From: CAZDBA01 sp965224765
GTDB lineage: Bacteria; Planctomycetota; Planctomycetia; Pirellulales; Pirellulaceae
Direction: 5' to 3'
NCBI GenBank assembly: GCA_965224765.1
Contig: CBDDAC010000012.1
Location: 1 to 64,000, forward strand
Length of the DNA: 64,000 bases
Shown in pieces: positions 54,909-64,000 of the stretch. Every line of letters begins with the position of its first letter. Position 1 is the first letter of the stretch. Position numbers and translations under genes: made by a program. A model generated the notes under the pieces. That model was not told where the DNA came from. It saw nothing but the letters and a program-made list of their open reading frames with translations, and searched no databases.

Positions 54909-56692
54909 GGGCTTGTTGATTAATTTCAGTTTCGTTGGTTTGAGTTTGGTTTCCCCCCATTCCCCCGCTCGGTCGAAACAGACCGGTGGCGGGGGCAGCG
55001 ACGACTCAAATTAAAAGGGTGAAAGGGACGGGGAAACTTCGCATGCTGGTGGCGGAGGACCGGCATGGTTGCGAGACAGTCCGATCAACCGATGGACGTT
55101 GAAAGCGGCCACGCACCAATTCCATTCCTGGCTTACACGCTCGAGGGTTCGAGTCAGGAACTGTCGCATCCCAAACTGTGACTTAATCACGGCGAACGGA
55201 CGCTCGGTCGGATGTTGACGTTTCCGGTAGATCTCTTTCGCTTCCTCCGTCGCCATCTTCTGAGCATGAGCAACCCGCGAAAGTTCGTGCTCTTCATGGG
55301 TCACCTGACGGCCAGTGCCCGCCTTGCGTATGCAAAGTGCCGCCAGCGGGCAGCCAGAACAAACTTCGCTGTCGATCTTGTAACGGAAACGCATGCGACT
55401 TTCGCCAGAAGAACGCTTATCACGCGATTTGCCTTTGAACTCCAGTGCTTGGCCATTGGGGCACCAGTAACAATCGTTCTCCGAATCGAAAACGAAAGCG
55501 TCTTTGGAAAGTTGTGTTCGCTTAACGCCTGCCACCGTCACGTTGACGACGGGCAGCCTGCCTCGGTCTGATGGGGCGACCGGCTCCTTGAGATTCTCGC
55601 GAACTGCTGGGTTTTTTGTGGGATCTGTCGTTTTGGTCGGTGCGTAAAGTTCGACGCCTGCTTCGTTGCACTTGGCGATGTTTTCCCCCGTGGCCATCAA
55701 GCCATCGGCCAACGCCTTGCCGGGCGCCGACTCCAGCCCAAAGTTTTCTTGAACCCTTGCGATCGAGCCCATCAGCTGACCGTCTTCGTTGATTTCGTTG
55801 AGCACGCTCGCGTCGACGATCACCCCGCTGTCGATATCGACCGTTGAGATCGGACTGTAGTTGGGAGAGTGACCGCCGTCTTTATTGGGCATGATCCGTG
55901 ATTCCGGATCGGTCATCGGGATTCGGGCGGGAACCGTTTTGCCCGCCGATTCGAGCTTTTCCACTTCGGCCAAAGCGGCGTTGACTTTGGCAAGTTTCCG
56001 CTCCAGCTGAGCCGAATCGACTTCCAGCTGATGGTGCGAAGCTCCGCCAAACTGCTCGGATTCGTGTTGATCAGCCGCTTGGGCCTGAGCGTCAAATTGT
56101 TGGTAGGCTGCAGTGAGTTCTTTTTTAAGTTCACGCAGACGCTCCGGAGTCCGACTGGCTTGGCGCGAGTTGTTGGAACGCATGCGGGTCGCGTCGAAGC
56201 CGAGGCTGTCCAGGCGTACCCAGCCCAGTTCTTGTCCAAGCAATGCCATCTGGATGAACAGTCCGCTCAGGGCTTCTTGGTTCCCGATCCGGAATTTGCA
56301 AATCGTTGTGTGGTCGATCGAACGACTTTCGACGAGCCAGCGGAAATCCAAGCGAATCGTTAACGCTTCCTCCAGCATCCGACTGCTGATGATCCGGCAA
56401 AACAAGCCGTAGAGGATGACGCTGGCCACGATTCGCGGGTGAAGCGGAGGACGACCCCTGACAAGGGCATACTTCGTTTCCCAACTTGACCAGTCGACAC
56501 CTCGAAGAATCCGGTCCAACACGCGAACGTCATGGTTGGCCGGAATTGATTCGTCCAGACGCTCCGGAAACAAAACTAATTGATCGCGACTCTCTTTGAC
56601 CTTGGCCCAATCCATGTTTGACTCCTTTCCAAACATCATCCGGGTTCTCATAAATTTTTAACACCCCAGGCAAGTACTTAATCAACAAGCCC
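54909..56692 (-). mobile_element. IS1182-like insertion sequence, complete
   Basis: 1784 bp bounded by perfect 15-bp inverted repeats GGGCTTGTTGATTAA (54909-54923) and its complement (56678-56692). A 4-bp direct repeat TTCA flanks both sides (54905-54908, 56693-56696). It carries one transposase gene. The flanks join into CCCCAGACTTCAGTCCGGGG, so it landed in the centre of an inverted repeat. Confidence 0.85.
55011..56615 (-). CDS. IS1182 family transposase
   Basis: 534 residues from the ATG at 56615 (GGAG six bases upstream). The N-terminal DUF772-type domain contains HPRIVASVILYGLFCRIISS and DFRWLVESRSIDHTTICKFR. The DDE catalytic region includes LGFDATRMRSNNSRQASRTP, a charged coil insert, and DIDSGVIVDASVLNEIN. 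Near the end is a cysteine motif (CPNGQALEF, CSGCPLAALCIRK), then RPFAVIKSQFGMRQFLTR. The reading frame is intact, so the element could be active. Confidence 0.9.
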   Translation of the reverse strand: MDWAKVKESRDQLVLFPERLDESIPANHDVRVLDRILRGVDWSSWETKYALVRGRPPLHPRIVASVILYGLFCRIISSRMLEEALTIRLDFRWLVESRSIDHTTICKFRIGNQEALSGLFIQMALLGQELGWVRLDSLGFDATRMRSNNSRQASRTPERLRELKKELTAAYQQFDAQAQAADQHESEQFGGASHHQLEVDSAQLERKLAKVNAALAEVEKLESAGKTVPARIPMTDPESRIMPNKDGGHSPNYSPISTVDIDSGVIVDASVLNEINEDGQLMGSIARVQENFGLESAPGKALADGLMATGENIAKCNEAGVELYAPTKTTDPTKNPAVRENLKEPVAPSDRGRLPVVNVTVAGVKRTQLSKDAFVFDSENDCYWCPNGQALEFKGKSRDKRSSGESRMRFRYKIDSEVCSGCPLAALCIRKAGTGRQVTHEEHELSRVAHAQKMATEEAKEIYRKRQHPTERPFAVIKSQFGMRQFLTRTLERVSQEWNWCVAAFNVHRLIGLSRNHAGPPPPACEVSPSLSPF

Positions 56693-56704
56693 TTCAGTCC
56701 GGGG

Positions 56705-57019
56705 TATCCAACCACCAAAAAAAGCCGAGTCGCGGAGCGACGGCATCCGTGATTTCTGTCGGTCCTATCCATTTGCAGAATCGAAGACCGTCAGGGCTTT
56801 ACCCTCCCCGGAAAAGGATGGCTTTGTTGGCGGATCGTCTTGCCACCGAACGTTGGAGTAAATTTGAGTCATGCGGCATGACGTTTTGGGGCTGCCTCGC
56901 TAACGCGTCGAGGCTGTGACTTTTTCATCGTCGTACATGAAACGATACTTTAGAGGCAGTGCGTTATGGAAACCCGACGCGTCAGCGAGGACGAACCTGA
57001 CACGTCCTCGCTCACGCGT
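56705..57019. repeat. dispersed palindromic repeats between two insertion sequences
   Basis: Holds host repeat pieces: GAGTCGCGGAGCGACGGCAT near 56730 (related words near 58572 and 58722), a block CTAACGCGTCGAGGCTGTGAC near 56900-56920 and the left arm and inner right arm of a long hairpin (968-993 and 57003-57019: GGAAACCCGACGCGT...AGCGAGGACG / CGTCCTCGCT...ACGCGT). No gene. Confidence 0.7.
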
Positions 57020-58520
57020 CTAGGTTGTGATTAAATTCTGCAGCGACAGTTTTAGCGAAATTTTGGCGCTGGATTTTTGATTTTGAATTTTTGTTTGCCG
57101 TTTTTCAGGCTTGGTATGTTTTTGTGTTTCGATTGGTTGCTTTTTGTAGCATTCAATCGCGTCCTTTCTGCTTTAAATCGCCGCTTTGACGCCATCCAAC
57201 GCATAAAGTTAAACGTCAACGCTACGAGTAACGTTGCCGATTGCACTCGAGCCAAACCTCGAACTCGAAACTGCTGGAGCCCTCGATTGCGGAACTCCGC
57301 GTTAGGAAACTCTGCGATCGAAGGCCGCGCTTTATAAAGTTCCTTTGCTGAGTCCGTTGCCATTCGCTGCCGAAACTTGAACACCTCGTCGGTGTCTTTC
57401 GGCTGACGTTCATGCGGATCGTTGCCGTTTTTTAGCAGCTTTGCTTCTTTAGGAATCGGACCATAAACCGCAGTGCCTTGCCTTTCAAGCAACGTGATAT
57501 CAGCGTGCGTCGTAAAGCCGCCATCTACCAGCATTTTCTCTGGAACCTCGCCATGCCGAGCAACTACTTTTTTGTGCATGACGCTCATCTGCCCGCCGTC
57601 ACTGCCATTGTTGTTGACTTCCACGTCGAGGATTACACGAGAATCTGCTGTCGTCGCAAGGTGAACGTTGTAGCAAGGACGGTAGCCACCGCTGGCCACT
57701 TTCATCTTGCGGGCGTCAGGGTCTGTTGTGCTACAACGAGCTTCAGCACCGCTACCCTTCTTGCGTTTTTCTTTGCGGGCGCGAAGTTCTTGAAGTTGTT
57801 CCAGAGCGTCAGCGAGCCGTGATTGGCGTTCTTCGGCGGAGCGAAGTTGAGCCGCTTCTTGCTTTGAACGACTTGTTTGCCCGATAGAAGAATCGTCCAT
57901 TTCTGCTCGCAATTGTTCTACGCGTTGCTTGGCCTGGCTCAAGCTTTCTGTGAGCGTGCCTTGGCGGCGAAACGAACCTCCACCAGCGCTGGCGCGAACA
58001 CGCATCCCATCTTGAGCAATCACATCGAGTTCAACTAAACCTTGCGAGATCAGCGTGCCGACCGTTTCGCTGAGAAGCTCGTCAAAGAACTCGGGGTTGG
58101 TTGAGCGGAAATCACTCAAGAGGTGGTGGTTGACGCTGACTCCGCCGCAAATCCACATGTAAGCCAAGGTCGCGTTCGCACAACCGTGCCACGTGACGGG
58201 CGCTGCTGATCCCTTCGAGCGTCGCGAACATCCAAAGTGAAAGAAGAATTTTCGGATCGACCGGCGTCCGTCCTGCACGCCCTTCCACTGCCAGGATCTT
58301 TCCGTAAAGCTTTGAAAAATCCAATGACTCTACATATTCCCAAACCACGCGAGCACGATGGTCTGTCGAAAGAAGTTCGTCGAGGCAGAAAGGTTTCCAT
58401 TCTGATTGATGACGTTCTGGCCGTTGCACTCGTGCAAACACTCTTTTTTTATTGTTCATTACTAAGTTTTAGCGCAAAACAAATACTTGCTCCAGCCCAG
58501 TTGATTTAATCACAACCTAG
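57020..58520 (-). mobile_element. second IS1182-like element inserted in a hairpin stem
   Basis: Ends are CTAGGTTGTGATTAAAT (57020-57036) and its complement (58504-58520). If CTAG is part of the terminal repeat the element is 1501 bp and its flanks rejoin as ACGCGT-TCGGGTTTCC, restoring the palindrome arm. Alternatively CTAG is a 4-bp target duplication around a 1493-bp element with 13-bp ends. The transposase is frameshifted. Confidence 0.75.
57052..58459 (-). pseudogene. IS1182 family transposase, frameshifted
   Basis: Two overlapping frames give about 465 residues. The N-terminal part has RVVWEYVESLDFSKLYGKIL and WMFATLEGISSARHVARLCE. The frame changes near 58165 (CERD to LAYMWICGGVSVNHH), where deleting one T restores it. 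The rest has VIAQDGMRVRASAGGGSFRR, a coiled insert, VEVNNNGSDGGQMSVMHKKV and LVDGGFTTHADITLLE. It is only distantly like the neighbouring transposase. The shift could be a true inactivation or a sequencing error. Confidence 0.8.
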
Positions 58521-58530
58521 TCGGGTTTCC

Positions 58531-59096
58531 AAAATGCTTTCAAACGACTGTTTCGAAAAAATCACACCCCGGGAGCGACGGCATCTGTTGTCATGCACCA
58601 TAGGTTATCGCCTCGCGAAAATTCAAAACTCAGCCTCCGGATCTACCCCCTCCCGGATGCGAAGCGGTCAGGTTCTACCTCTTCTCGATTACAAGGTATC
58701 AGAATCGAACCGATTGGCTGCGAAACGGATGCCATCGCTCCGCGATTAGGTTTTGGTCGGGGCGTTTTACCCCAGACTAAAAGTCTGGGGCTACGAGAAG
58801 TAGCCGCTCTGAGGCAAATGCGAATTGGGCGGAGAAGGGTGTCCGACAAAGGCCACTTCACCGTTGTGACACGAGTCATCCTCTCGCTGAGACAGAAAAA
58901 CGACGATTGTTTAGGCAGGAGACTCAACCTCCCATTTCCGGGTTGCTCCAACAAATGACCTTGGTCTAGTGATTAACGTATTACAACACACGCATTTGCA
59001 ACGTAACGCACCACGGACTTGCTGTACCAGACAATTGGCAACAGAATAGCAAAGGTCTTCTAAGTTCTTTGGTTCAACGTCAATACGGTAGGCGAG
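58531..59096. other. noncoding region packed with dispersed repeats
   Basis: Contains CGGATGCCATCGCTCCGCGA (near 58720), the palindrome CCCCAGACTaaaAGTCTGGGG (58772-58792), and a diverged copy of the dispersed core near 58915 (TTTAGGCAGGAGACTCAACC). No gene was supported before the redoxin start. Confidence 0.65.
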
Positions 59097-60483
59097 ATGA
59101 AAAGCATTGCATTGTTGGTAGGGTGTCTTATTGCAATCTGCATCAACAGCAGTTTGTTAGCGCAGACAACCCAGTACAGCCCGGAAGTGGGCCAACCTCA
59201 TCCAGATTTCATCTTGCCGTCAATCGATGGTAGCGAATCGCTTCAACTATCGAGCTTTCGCGGAAAAAAAGTTCTGTTAATGCACTTCGCCAGCTGGTGA
59301 GCAGGCTGCCGCCAGATCGTGCCCGTGTGGCACGAAGCGATTTCGAAACTTGCTGCAGACAACTTGGTAGTCATCGGCGTAGTCCAAGAGCAGCACGCCG
59401 AACGAACGCAATTGTATAAGCAATGGCAACAATATGATTTTTCGATCGTTCAAGATCCAATAACCCAAAACGGAGCCGCAGTCGTTCCTATCTTTGTGGG
59501 CATTGACGAATATGGCGTCGTTCAATCGACTCGCATGCGGCCCAAGGGGCTAAAGGCCTTCGTTGAAAGTGAATCCAAAGCCCCCAAGGACGAGGCTCCC
59601 CGGCTTGATCCGACGATCAACTATGGAAGCTCGCCAAACAAGAAGGCACCACAGAGAATTGGATTAAGTGGGGCGACCAAGAGTTGCTTTTCGCGGCAAA
59701 CGGCGAAAAAAGTTTGAGCAACGCGATCAGCGCCTATTCGATTGCCTCAAAAGCAGACCCCGACAACGGGACGATACTGTTTTCGTCTTGGTGTTGCACA
59801 CCGCATGAGATACGACGAGCAATCGCATGCGGACGAGGACTTTGATGAAGCATCAAAGTACTGGAGTCAAGCGTTGGCGTCGAATCCCAACCAATACATC
59901 TGGCGCCGCAGAATCCAACAATATGGACCACGGCAATCCAAACCCTACCCATTCTACGACTGGGTCGATCAAGCCATTTCGGAAATCAAGGATCGAGGTG
60001 AGACCCCCATTGAGCTTCAAGTAACGTTAACCGAGTCTGAACTGGCGGGTCGATCAAAGCCATCGTTTTTCCAATGACGCAGAAAACCCGGATCCCAACA
60101 ATAAAATCACACGAGACAAGGGGAAATTTATCGAGATTCAATCCACCGCTGTTCCGGCAACTGTGACACGGGAAATCCATACGACAGTGCACTTTCGGTT
60201 AGTACCCAAAGACGCCAAATGGAACAATGGAATCGTCTCCCCTGACCGTTTGGATCAACTCAGACGATGCCAAACTGACAGCCCAACGATTGCAGTTTGA
60301 CAATCCGGAACAAGCCACATCGACGGAAAATCGCAACCTCGAATTCGACTTGATTGTGAAAAAAAGAGTCTACCGAGTGTACAGTCGCTGGCTTGCGTTG
60401 TATACGTCTGTTTGGAAGATGGGACGTGTGTTTACCGTCGACAGGATTTCGAAATCGAAGTTCCGTTCCAAGCTCAAAAATAG
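59097..60483 (+). CDS. exported redoxin protein with probable selenocysteine (UxxC), several frameshifts
   Basis: The first 67 codons encode a signal peptide (IALLVGCLIAICINSSLLAQ) and the start of a thioredoxin-like domain (PHPDFILPSIDG, KVLLMHFASW). Codon 68 is TGA at 59298-59300; the same frame continues AGCRQIVPVWHEAISKLAAD and VVIGVVQEQH, completing the redoxin fold. TGA therefore replaces the first Cys of a W-C-x-x-C motif, giving W-U-A-G-C. Later parts are a TPR-like region (RLGVAHRMRYDEQ, NQYIWRRRIQQYGPRQSKPY) and a C-terminal beta domain ending RRQDFEIEVPFQAQK. These require single-base corrections near 59627, 59783, 60070, 60223, 60365, 60393 and 60402, mostly in homopolymers. It precedes glgC by 42 bases. 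Confidence 0.7.
59317..59335 (+). promoter_or_regulatory. candidate bacterial SECIS hairpin
   Basis: Stem TCGTGCC/GGCACGA (7 bp, perfect) with the 5-base loop CGTGT begins 16 bases after the in-frame TGA. The loop has G at its second position, as expected of bacterial SECIS elements, and the loop lies about 24 bases from TGA, inside the usual distance range. Confidence 0.55.
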
Positions 60484-60525
60484 ACGTTCTGCACCAGCAG
60501 GACCGACCGGAAAGGACTTGCTGCA

Positions 60526-61829
60526 ATGCGCAACGTCGTAGCATTGGTATTAGGTGGAGGAAGAGGATCCGTCTCTTTCCCTTAACATCGATTCGCAGCA
60601 AACCTGCGGTTCCTCTTGCGGGAATGTACCGTCTTATCGACATTCCCATTTCCAATTGTATCAACAGTCAAATCAATCAGATCTATGTTTTGACGCAATT
60701 CATGTCGGCGAGTTTGCATAAACATTTGCGACGCTCGTATTCATTCGATCACTTCAGCGGCGGATTCGTTGATTGCTTGCCGCCCAGGAGACAGCCAGCA
60801 AGGGCTCTGACTGGTATCAGGGCACCGCTGACGCAGTCCGCAAGAACTTGAATGCGATCGAAAACAAGAACTTCGACTACGTGTTGATTCTGTCTGGCGA
60901 CCAGCTTTACCAGATGGATTATCGCCAGCTAATCAATTCGCATCGCCGTAGTGGCGCAGACGTTTCCATCTCGTGCATGCCCGTCAATGAGGACGCAGCC
61001 CGCGGATTTGGCGTCATGAATCTTGATGATAACGGCCGGGTAACAGGATTCCTGGAAAAGCCACAAACCGAAGAAGAATTAAGCATCGTCCGGACCGATC
61101 CTGAGTGGATCAACAGTCGTGGAATTGCATCCAACGGCCGTGAGTATCTGGCCAGCATGGGAATCTATGTTTTCAACCGGGATGTTCTTTTGGAAGTCCT
61201 GACAAAAACAGACTATCGAGATTTTGGGAAAGAAGTGTTTCCCGCAGCAATTCGATCAAAGCACGTACAAACTCACATGTTTGATAGCTATTGGGAAGAC
61301 ATTGGAACGATACGCTCCTTTTATGACGCTAACCTCAGCTTGGCAGGAAACAATCCGCCATTGAATTTGGCATCTCCAGATTCCAAAGTATACACACGTG
61401 CGAGATTCCTTCCCCCAACACGAATCGGCAATGCTTCGATCAAAAACAGTTTGGTAGCCAATGGATGCCGAATTGGCGACGGAGTCACAATCGAGAAACA
61501 GCGTCATTGGCTTGCGGACTCATATCGGTGACAACGTAACCGTCCGGGACTCCATCATTATGGGAAGCGATTTTTACGAATCCGATCGGGAGCAGTTGCA
61601 GAATGCTGAAAATGGCCAAATTCCTATTGGAATTGGGACTGGCTCGTTGATTGCGGGTGCAATCGTCGACAAGAGCTGTCGCCTGGGCAGAAACGTGCGA
61701 ATTGATAACGAACAGAAAATAGTAGAAACCAGCGTAGAACACCCTCAGTGTGTCATTCGTGATGGTATTCCCGTCGTAATCAAGAATTCACAACTTCCAG
61801 ATAACTGGACCTTGAACGACCTCAATTAA
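60526..61829 (+). CDS. glgC: glucose-1-phosphate adenylyltransferase, three frameshifts
   Basis: About 434 residues after joining frames. GlgC makes ADP-glucose for glycogen. Motifs: VVALVLGGGRG-SRLFPLTSI at the nucleotide site, KPAVPLAG-YRLIDIPISNC, VLILSGDQLYQMDYRQLI, GFLEKP, DYWEDIGTI-like SYWEDIGTIRSFYDANL and a C-terminal left-handed beta-helix (IGDNVTVRDSIIMGSDFYES). The start ATG has AAAGGA upstream. Frame breaks: one base missing near 60566 (a C run), one missing near 60771 (TT), one extra A near 61498. All three are in short homopolymers. Because glgC is highly conserved between the breaks, sequencing or assembly error is more likely than decay. Confidence 0.88.
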
Positions 61830-61960
61830 TTGAGCTAAATCGGGGTTGCTCGCAAATGTGAGTAGGCCAGTTACCACGGTCAATCATTCAATCGACGGCT
61901 GTAACCGGTCCTACTTCATCGTGGCGAATTTAATTTAGCAAACGCTCAAACAACAAGACT

Positions 61961-62890
61961 CTAGCTTGGCACGTCGTCGTTAGGCTCTTCGTCGCCTTCG
62001 CAGTAGTTCGGTCCGTTTTGGATTTCAACGTCAATTCCCGATCCGCCATTCAGTCGGTCCAACCCGTTCCCACCGTACAGAATGTCATTTCCTGACATTC
62101 CAAACAGGCGATCGTTGTCGAAACCGCCAGCGAGCCGATCAGCACCGCTTCCTCCATTCAGGAAGTCATCGCCATCGCCGCCTTCGAGGCAGTCGTCTCC
62201 AGAGGATCCAAAAACACGATCATTCCCTGAATGGGCTTTCACCACATCGTTACCGGAACCGGCATACACTCTGTCATCACCACCGTTGCCCTCAACATAG
62301 TCATTTCCAGCTCCAGCGTAGATTAGGTCGTCGCCAGCTTCGAAACGCTCGTCTTCGTTGAAGTTCTCACCCTCTTGGACATCTCTACGTAATAAAGTGT
62401 AGAACATTTCGTCGCCGTAAATCAGGTCGTTTCCCGCATTGCCAAAAATCAAATCACTACCAGCGTTGCCGAATAAAAAATCACGTTGACTTCCACCAAC
62501 CAGAATGTCATCACCGGATTCGCCGAAAAAATCGGCCGTTCCTGTTGACGCGAAAAGATAGTCATCTCCCATTCCACCACTTGCTTGGGCAGGCAGGTTC
62601 GAATTGTTGAAAAAATAATCGTTGCCTTGATAACCATAAAACTGAATACGCAACACATCCATTCCAGCAAAACGAAAGACTTTTCGGTTTAGCTTGACGA
62701 TCACCTGATTCCTGGCGCCTTTTCTAACCGTCGCGCGGTCGTTTCCACTAGTGCCTTCGATCCTTACGGTTCCAGAGGCAAGTGTGACGCTTTGCCCATA
62801 GCATTGGGTCGATAGCAAAACCATTGCGGCAGCGACGAGTAAAATCGGTTTGGCGCAACCCGGAATTGAATGAAGAAACTTGGTACTCAT
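61961..62890 (-). CDS. secreted RTX-type calcium-binding repeat protein
   Basis: 309 residues from the ATG at 62890, with GGGAG upstream. A signal peptide (PILLVAAAMVLLSTQCYG) is followed by a short beta domain and then glycine/aspartate nonapeptide repeats across residues about 90-290, such as GNAGSDLIFGNAGNDLIYG, GAGNDYVEGNGGDDRVYAG and GGNGLDRLNGGSGID. These fold as a calcium-loaded parallel beta-roll. The C-terminus is acidic (GDEEPNDDVPS). In planctomycetes such proteins are often surface-located; its ligand is unknown. No type I secretion signal was recognised at the C-terminus. Confidence 0.82.
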   Translation of the reverse strand: MSTKFLHSIPGCAKPILLVAAAMVLLSTQCYGQSVTLASGTVRIEGTSGNDRATVRKGARNQVIVKLNRKVFRFAGMDVLRIQFYGYQGNDYFFNNSNLPAQASGGMGDDYLFASTGTADFFGESGDDILVGGSQRDFLFGNAGSDLIFGNAGNDLIYGDEMFYTLLRRDVQEGENFNEDERFEAGDDLIYAGAGNDYVEGNGGDDRVYAGSGNDVVKAHSGNDRVFGSSGDDCLEGGDGDDFLNGGSGADRLAGGFDNDRLFGMSGNDILYGGNGLDRLNGGSGIDVEIQNGPNYCEGDEEPNDDVPS

Positions 62891-63225
62891 GTTGATACTC
62901 CCAGAAGTGAATGAATTTGACATTGCGAATCAGGTAGATCTGACAATCGACGCCTCCAATCGATTGCCCCACCCTCTGCTCATCCTGTATTGAGGACTAT
63001 CCACAAGCAACCCTTAACACAGCCCGAAAAATCAAATTGTGAATTTAACAATCCATGGGGAAGGTGCCTGCAATTTATCTTCCCCGATAAGTTTGATAGA
63101 TTACCAATCTGCCAGCCGGAAATAGGTCGACGACTCAAACGAAAACCCTTGTCCATTCGGCATGAAATCGGGGCGAATCAGCTCCATTTGGCCATAAACC
63201 AACCACACAAAATCCTGGAGCACTG
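62891..63225. other. divergent intergenic region
   Basis: 335 bases between the RTX protein and the MmgE/PrpD gene, holding both promoters. No specific motif was recognised. Confidence 0.4.
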
Positions 63226-64000
63226 ATGGATTCCCTCTTTGTAGACATCGCTGACTACGTTCATTCTCATGAAATTAATAGTGAACTTGCCTTTTCGACG
63301 GCAAAACACTGCCTGATGGACAGTCTGGGCTGTGGATTTCTCGCACTTGGATATCCGCAATGTCGAAAGATGTTGGGCCCAATCGTGCCCGGCGCGACAC
63401 TGAGTGGGGGAGCTCGAGTCCCTGGCACCGATTTGGAACTTGATCCTGTCAAAGCGGCCTTTGATATCGGAGCAATCGTTCGCTGGCTTGACTTCAACGA
63501 CACCTGGTTAGCAGCTGAATGGGGCCATCCATCTGACAATCTAGGGGCGATTCTCGCCGTTGCCGACTACCAAACTCGCGTCAAAGGCAAATCGGTTTCG
63601 ATGCGTGATGTTTTGACCGCAATGATCAAGGCTCACGAGATCCAAGGCATCCTGGCGTTGGAAAATTCGTTCAATCGTGTTGGACTTGACCATGTGCTGC
63701 TTGTACGCGTCGCCAGTACTGCCGTTGCTGCAGAGATGCTCGGTTGCACACGAGAGCAAACTATCAACGCGATTTCCCATGCATTCATCGACGGAGGAGC
63801 CTTGCGAACCTATCGACACGCTCCCAATACCGGATCTCGCAAGAGTTGGGCTGCAGGCGACGCGACCAGCCGTGCAGTGCGACTTGCTCTGATCTCCTTA
63901 ACCGGAGAGATGGGCTATGCGACGGCGATGACCGCTCCGAACTGGGGCTTCCATGACGTGTTATTCAAAGGAAAAACGGTCAACCTGGCTCGGCCGTTGG
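63226..64000 (+). CDS. MmgE/PrpD family protein, 5' part only
   Basis: 258 codons up to the window edge. The N-terminus YVHSHEINSELAFSTAKHCL and MDSLGCGFLAL, then VRWLDFNDTWLAAEWGHPSD, AHEIQGILALENSFNRVGLD and SHAFIDGGALRTYRHAPNTG are typical of 2-methylcitrate dehydratase PrpD/MmgE. These enzymes dehydrate methylcitrate in propionate catabolism; full length is about 480 residues. The ATG at 63226 has GGAG six bases upstream. Whether prpB or prpC follows is not visible here. Confidence 0.88.
   Translation, partial: MDSLFVDIADYVHSHEINSELAFSTAKHCLMDSLGCGFLALGYPQCRKMLGPIVPGATLSGGARVPGTDLELDPVKAAFDIGAIVRWLDFNDTWLAAEWGHPSDNLGAILAVADYQTRVKGKSVSMRDVLTAMIKAHEIQGILALENSFNRVGLDHVLLVRVASTAVAAEMLGCTREQTINAISHAFIDGGALRTYRHAPNTGSRKSWAAGDATSRAVRLALISLTGEMGYATAMTAPNWGFHDVLFKGKTVNLARPL

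Noticed and set aside
60355..60370. Programmed frameshifting at the seven-A run in the redoxin gene
   Set aside because: The gene has several other breaks at ordinary homopolymers with no slippery motif or downstream structure, so a general indel explanation is preferred.
1..64000. tRNA or rRNA genes
   Set aside because: No cloverleaf with a TTC-type arm or rRNA-like conserved segment was recognised by eye; a covariance search would be needed to exclude them fully.

Overview
The window reads as a planctomycete chromosome, most like the Pirellulales. The diagnostic content is two sets of planctomycete surface/oxidative genes (DUF1549/DUF1553 plus DUF1501, with a PSCyt1-type cytochrome/WD40 protein), lipid A genes (lpxD, lpxI), twin-arginine DUF1501 proteins, a TolC-type channel and several small lineage-specific families. 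All assignments come from reading the sequence; no database search was run. No rRNA, tRNA or CRISPR array was seen.

Layout. 0-4 kb: a small membrane protein, a frameshifted acyl-CoA dehydrogenase and a divergent thiolase. 4.2-12.9 kb: a tandem dispersed repeat, a DUF6702/M1-peptidase pair, a TPR membrane protein, DUF2237 with formate-tetrahydrofolate ligase, and a TraB/GumN-like protein. 12.9-16 kb: a repeat-rich stretch. It holds a 288-bp array that amplified the 3' end of a Cys/Gly-rich lipoprotein gene. It also holds three tandem 283-bp units, each with a sigma-54 promoter, about 170 nt of conserved RNA and a palindromic terminator. 16-19.1 kb: DUF1549/DUF1553 and DUF1501 pair. 19.1-21.95 kb: an accessory island of toxin and candidate immunity fragments plus a broken IS4-type transposase, flanked by direct repeats of the DUF1501 3' end. 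22-30 kb: lpxD, lpxI, an orphan receiver and P-II protein, a DUF11-type lipoprotein and a beta-barrel-like protein (both frameshifted), and a polyhydroxyalkanoate granule-associated family protein. 30.4-36.6 kb: an AddA/AddB-like helicase-nuclease operon. 36.8-42 kb: thymidine kinase, a 20-bp tandem repeat, a CYTH protein, a TolC-like protein and small proteins. 42.3-51 kb: a four-gene DUF1501/PPC/DUF1549-DUF1553/PSCyt1-WD40 cluster. 51.4-54.8 kb: M48 protease, scpB, pepD. 54.9-58.5 kb: two IS1182-like elements, each sitting inside a palindromic repeat. 59-62 kb: a probable selenocysteine-containing redoxin protein and glgC, both broken by indels. 62-64 kb: an RTX-type repeat protein and the start of a MmgE/PrpD gene.

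Most striking are (i) the triple sigma-54-driven small-RNA locus at 15.1-16.0 kb and (ii) the redoxin gene at 59.1 kb, whose in-frame TGA falls exactly at the first cysteine of a CxxC motif (giving UxxC) and is followed 16 nt later by a 7-bp hairpin with G in its loop. A caution: at least seven genes carry single-base indels, many in homopolymers, so some disruptions may be assembly errors rather than pseudogenes.
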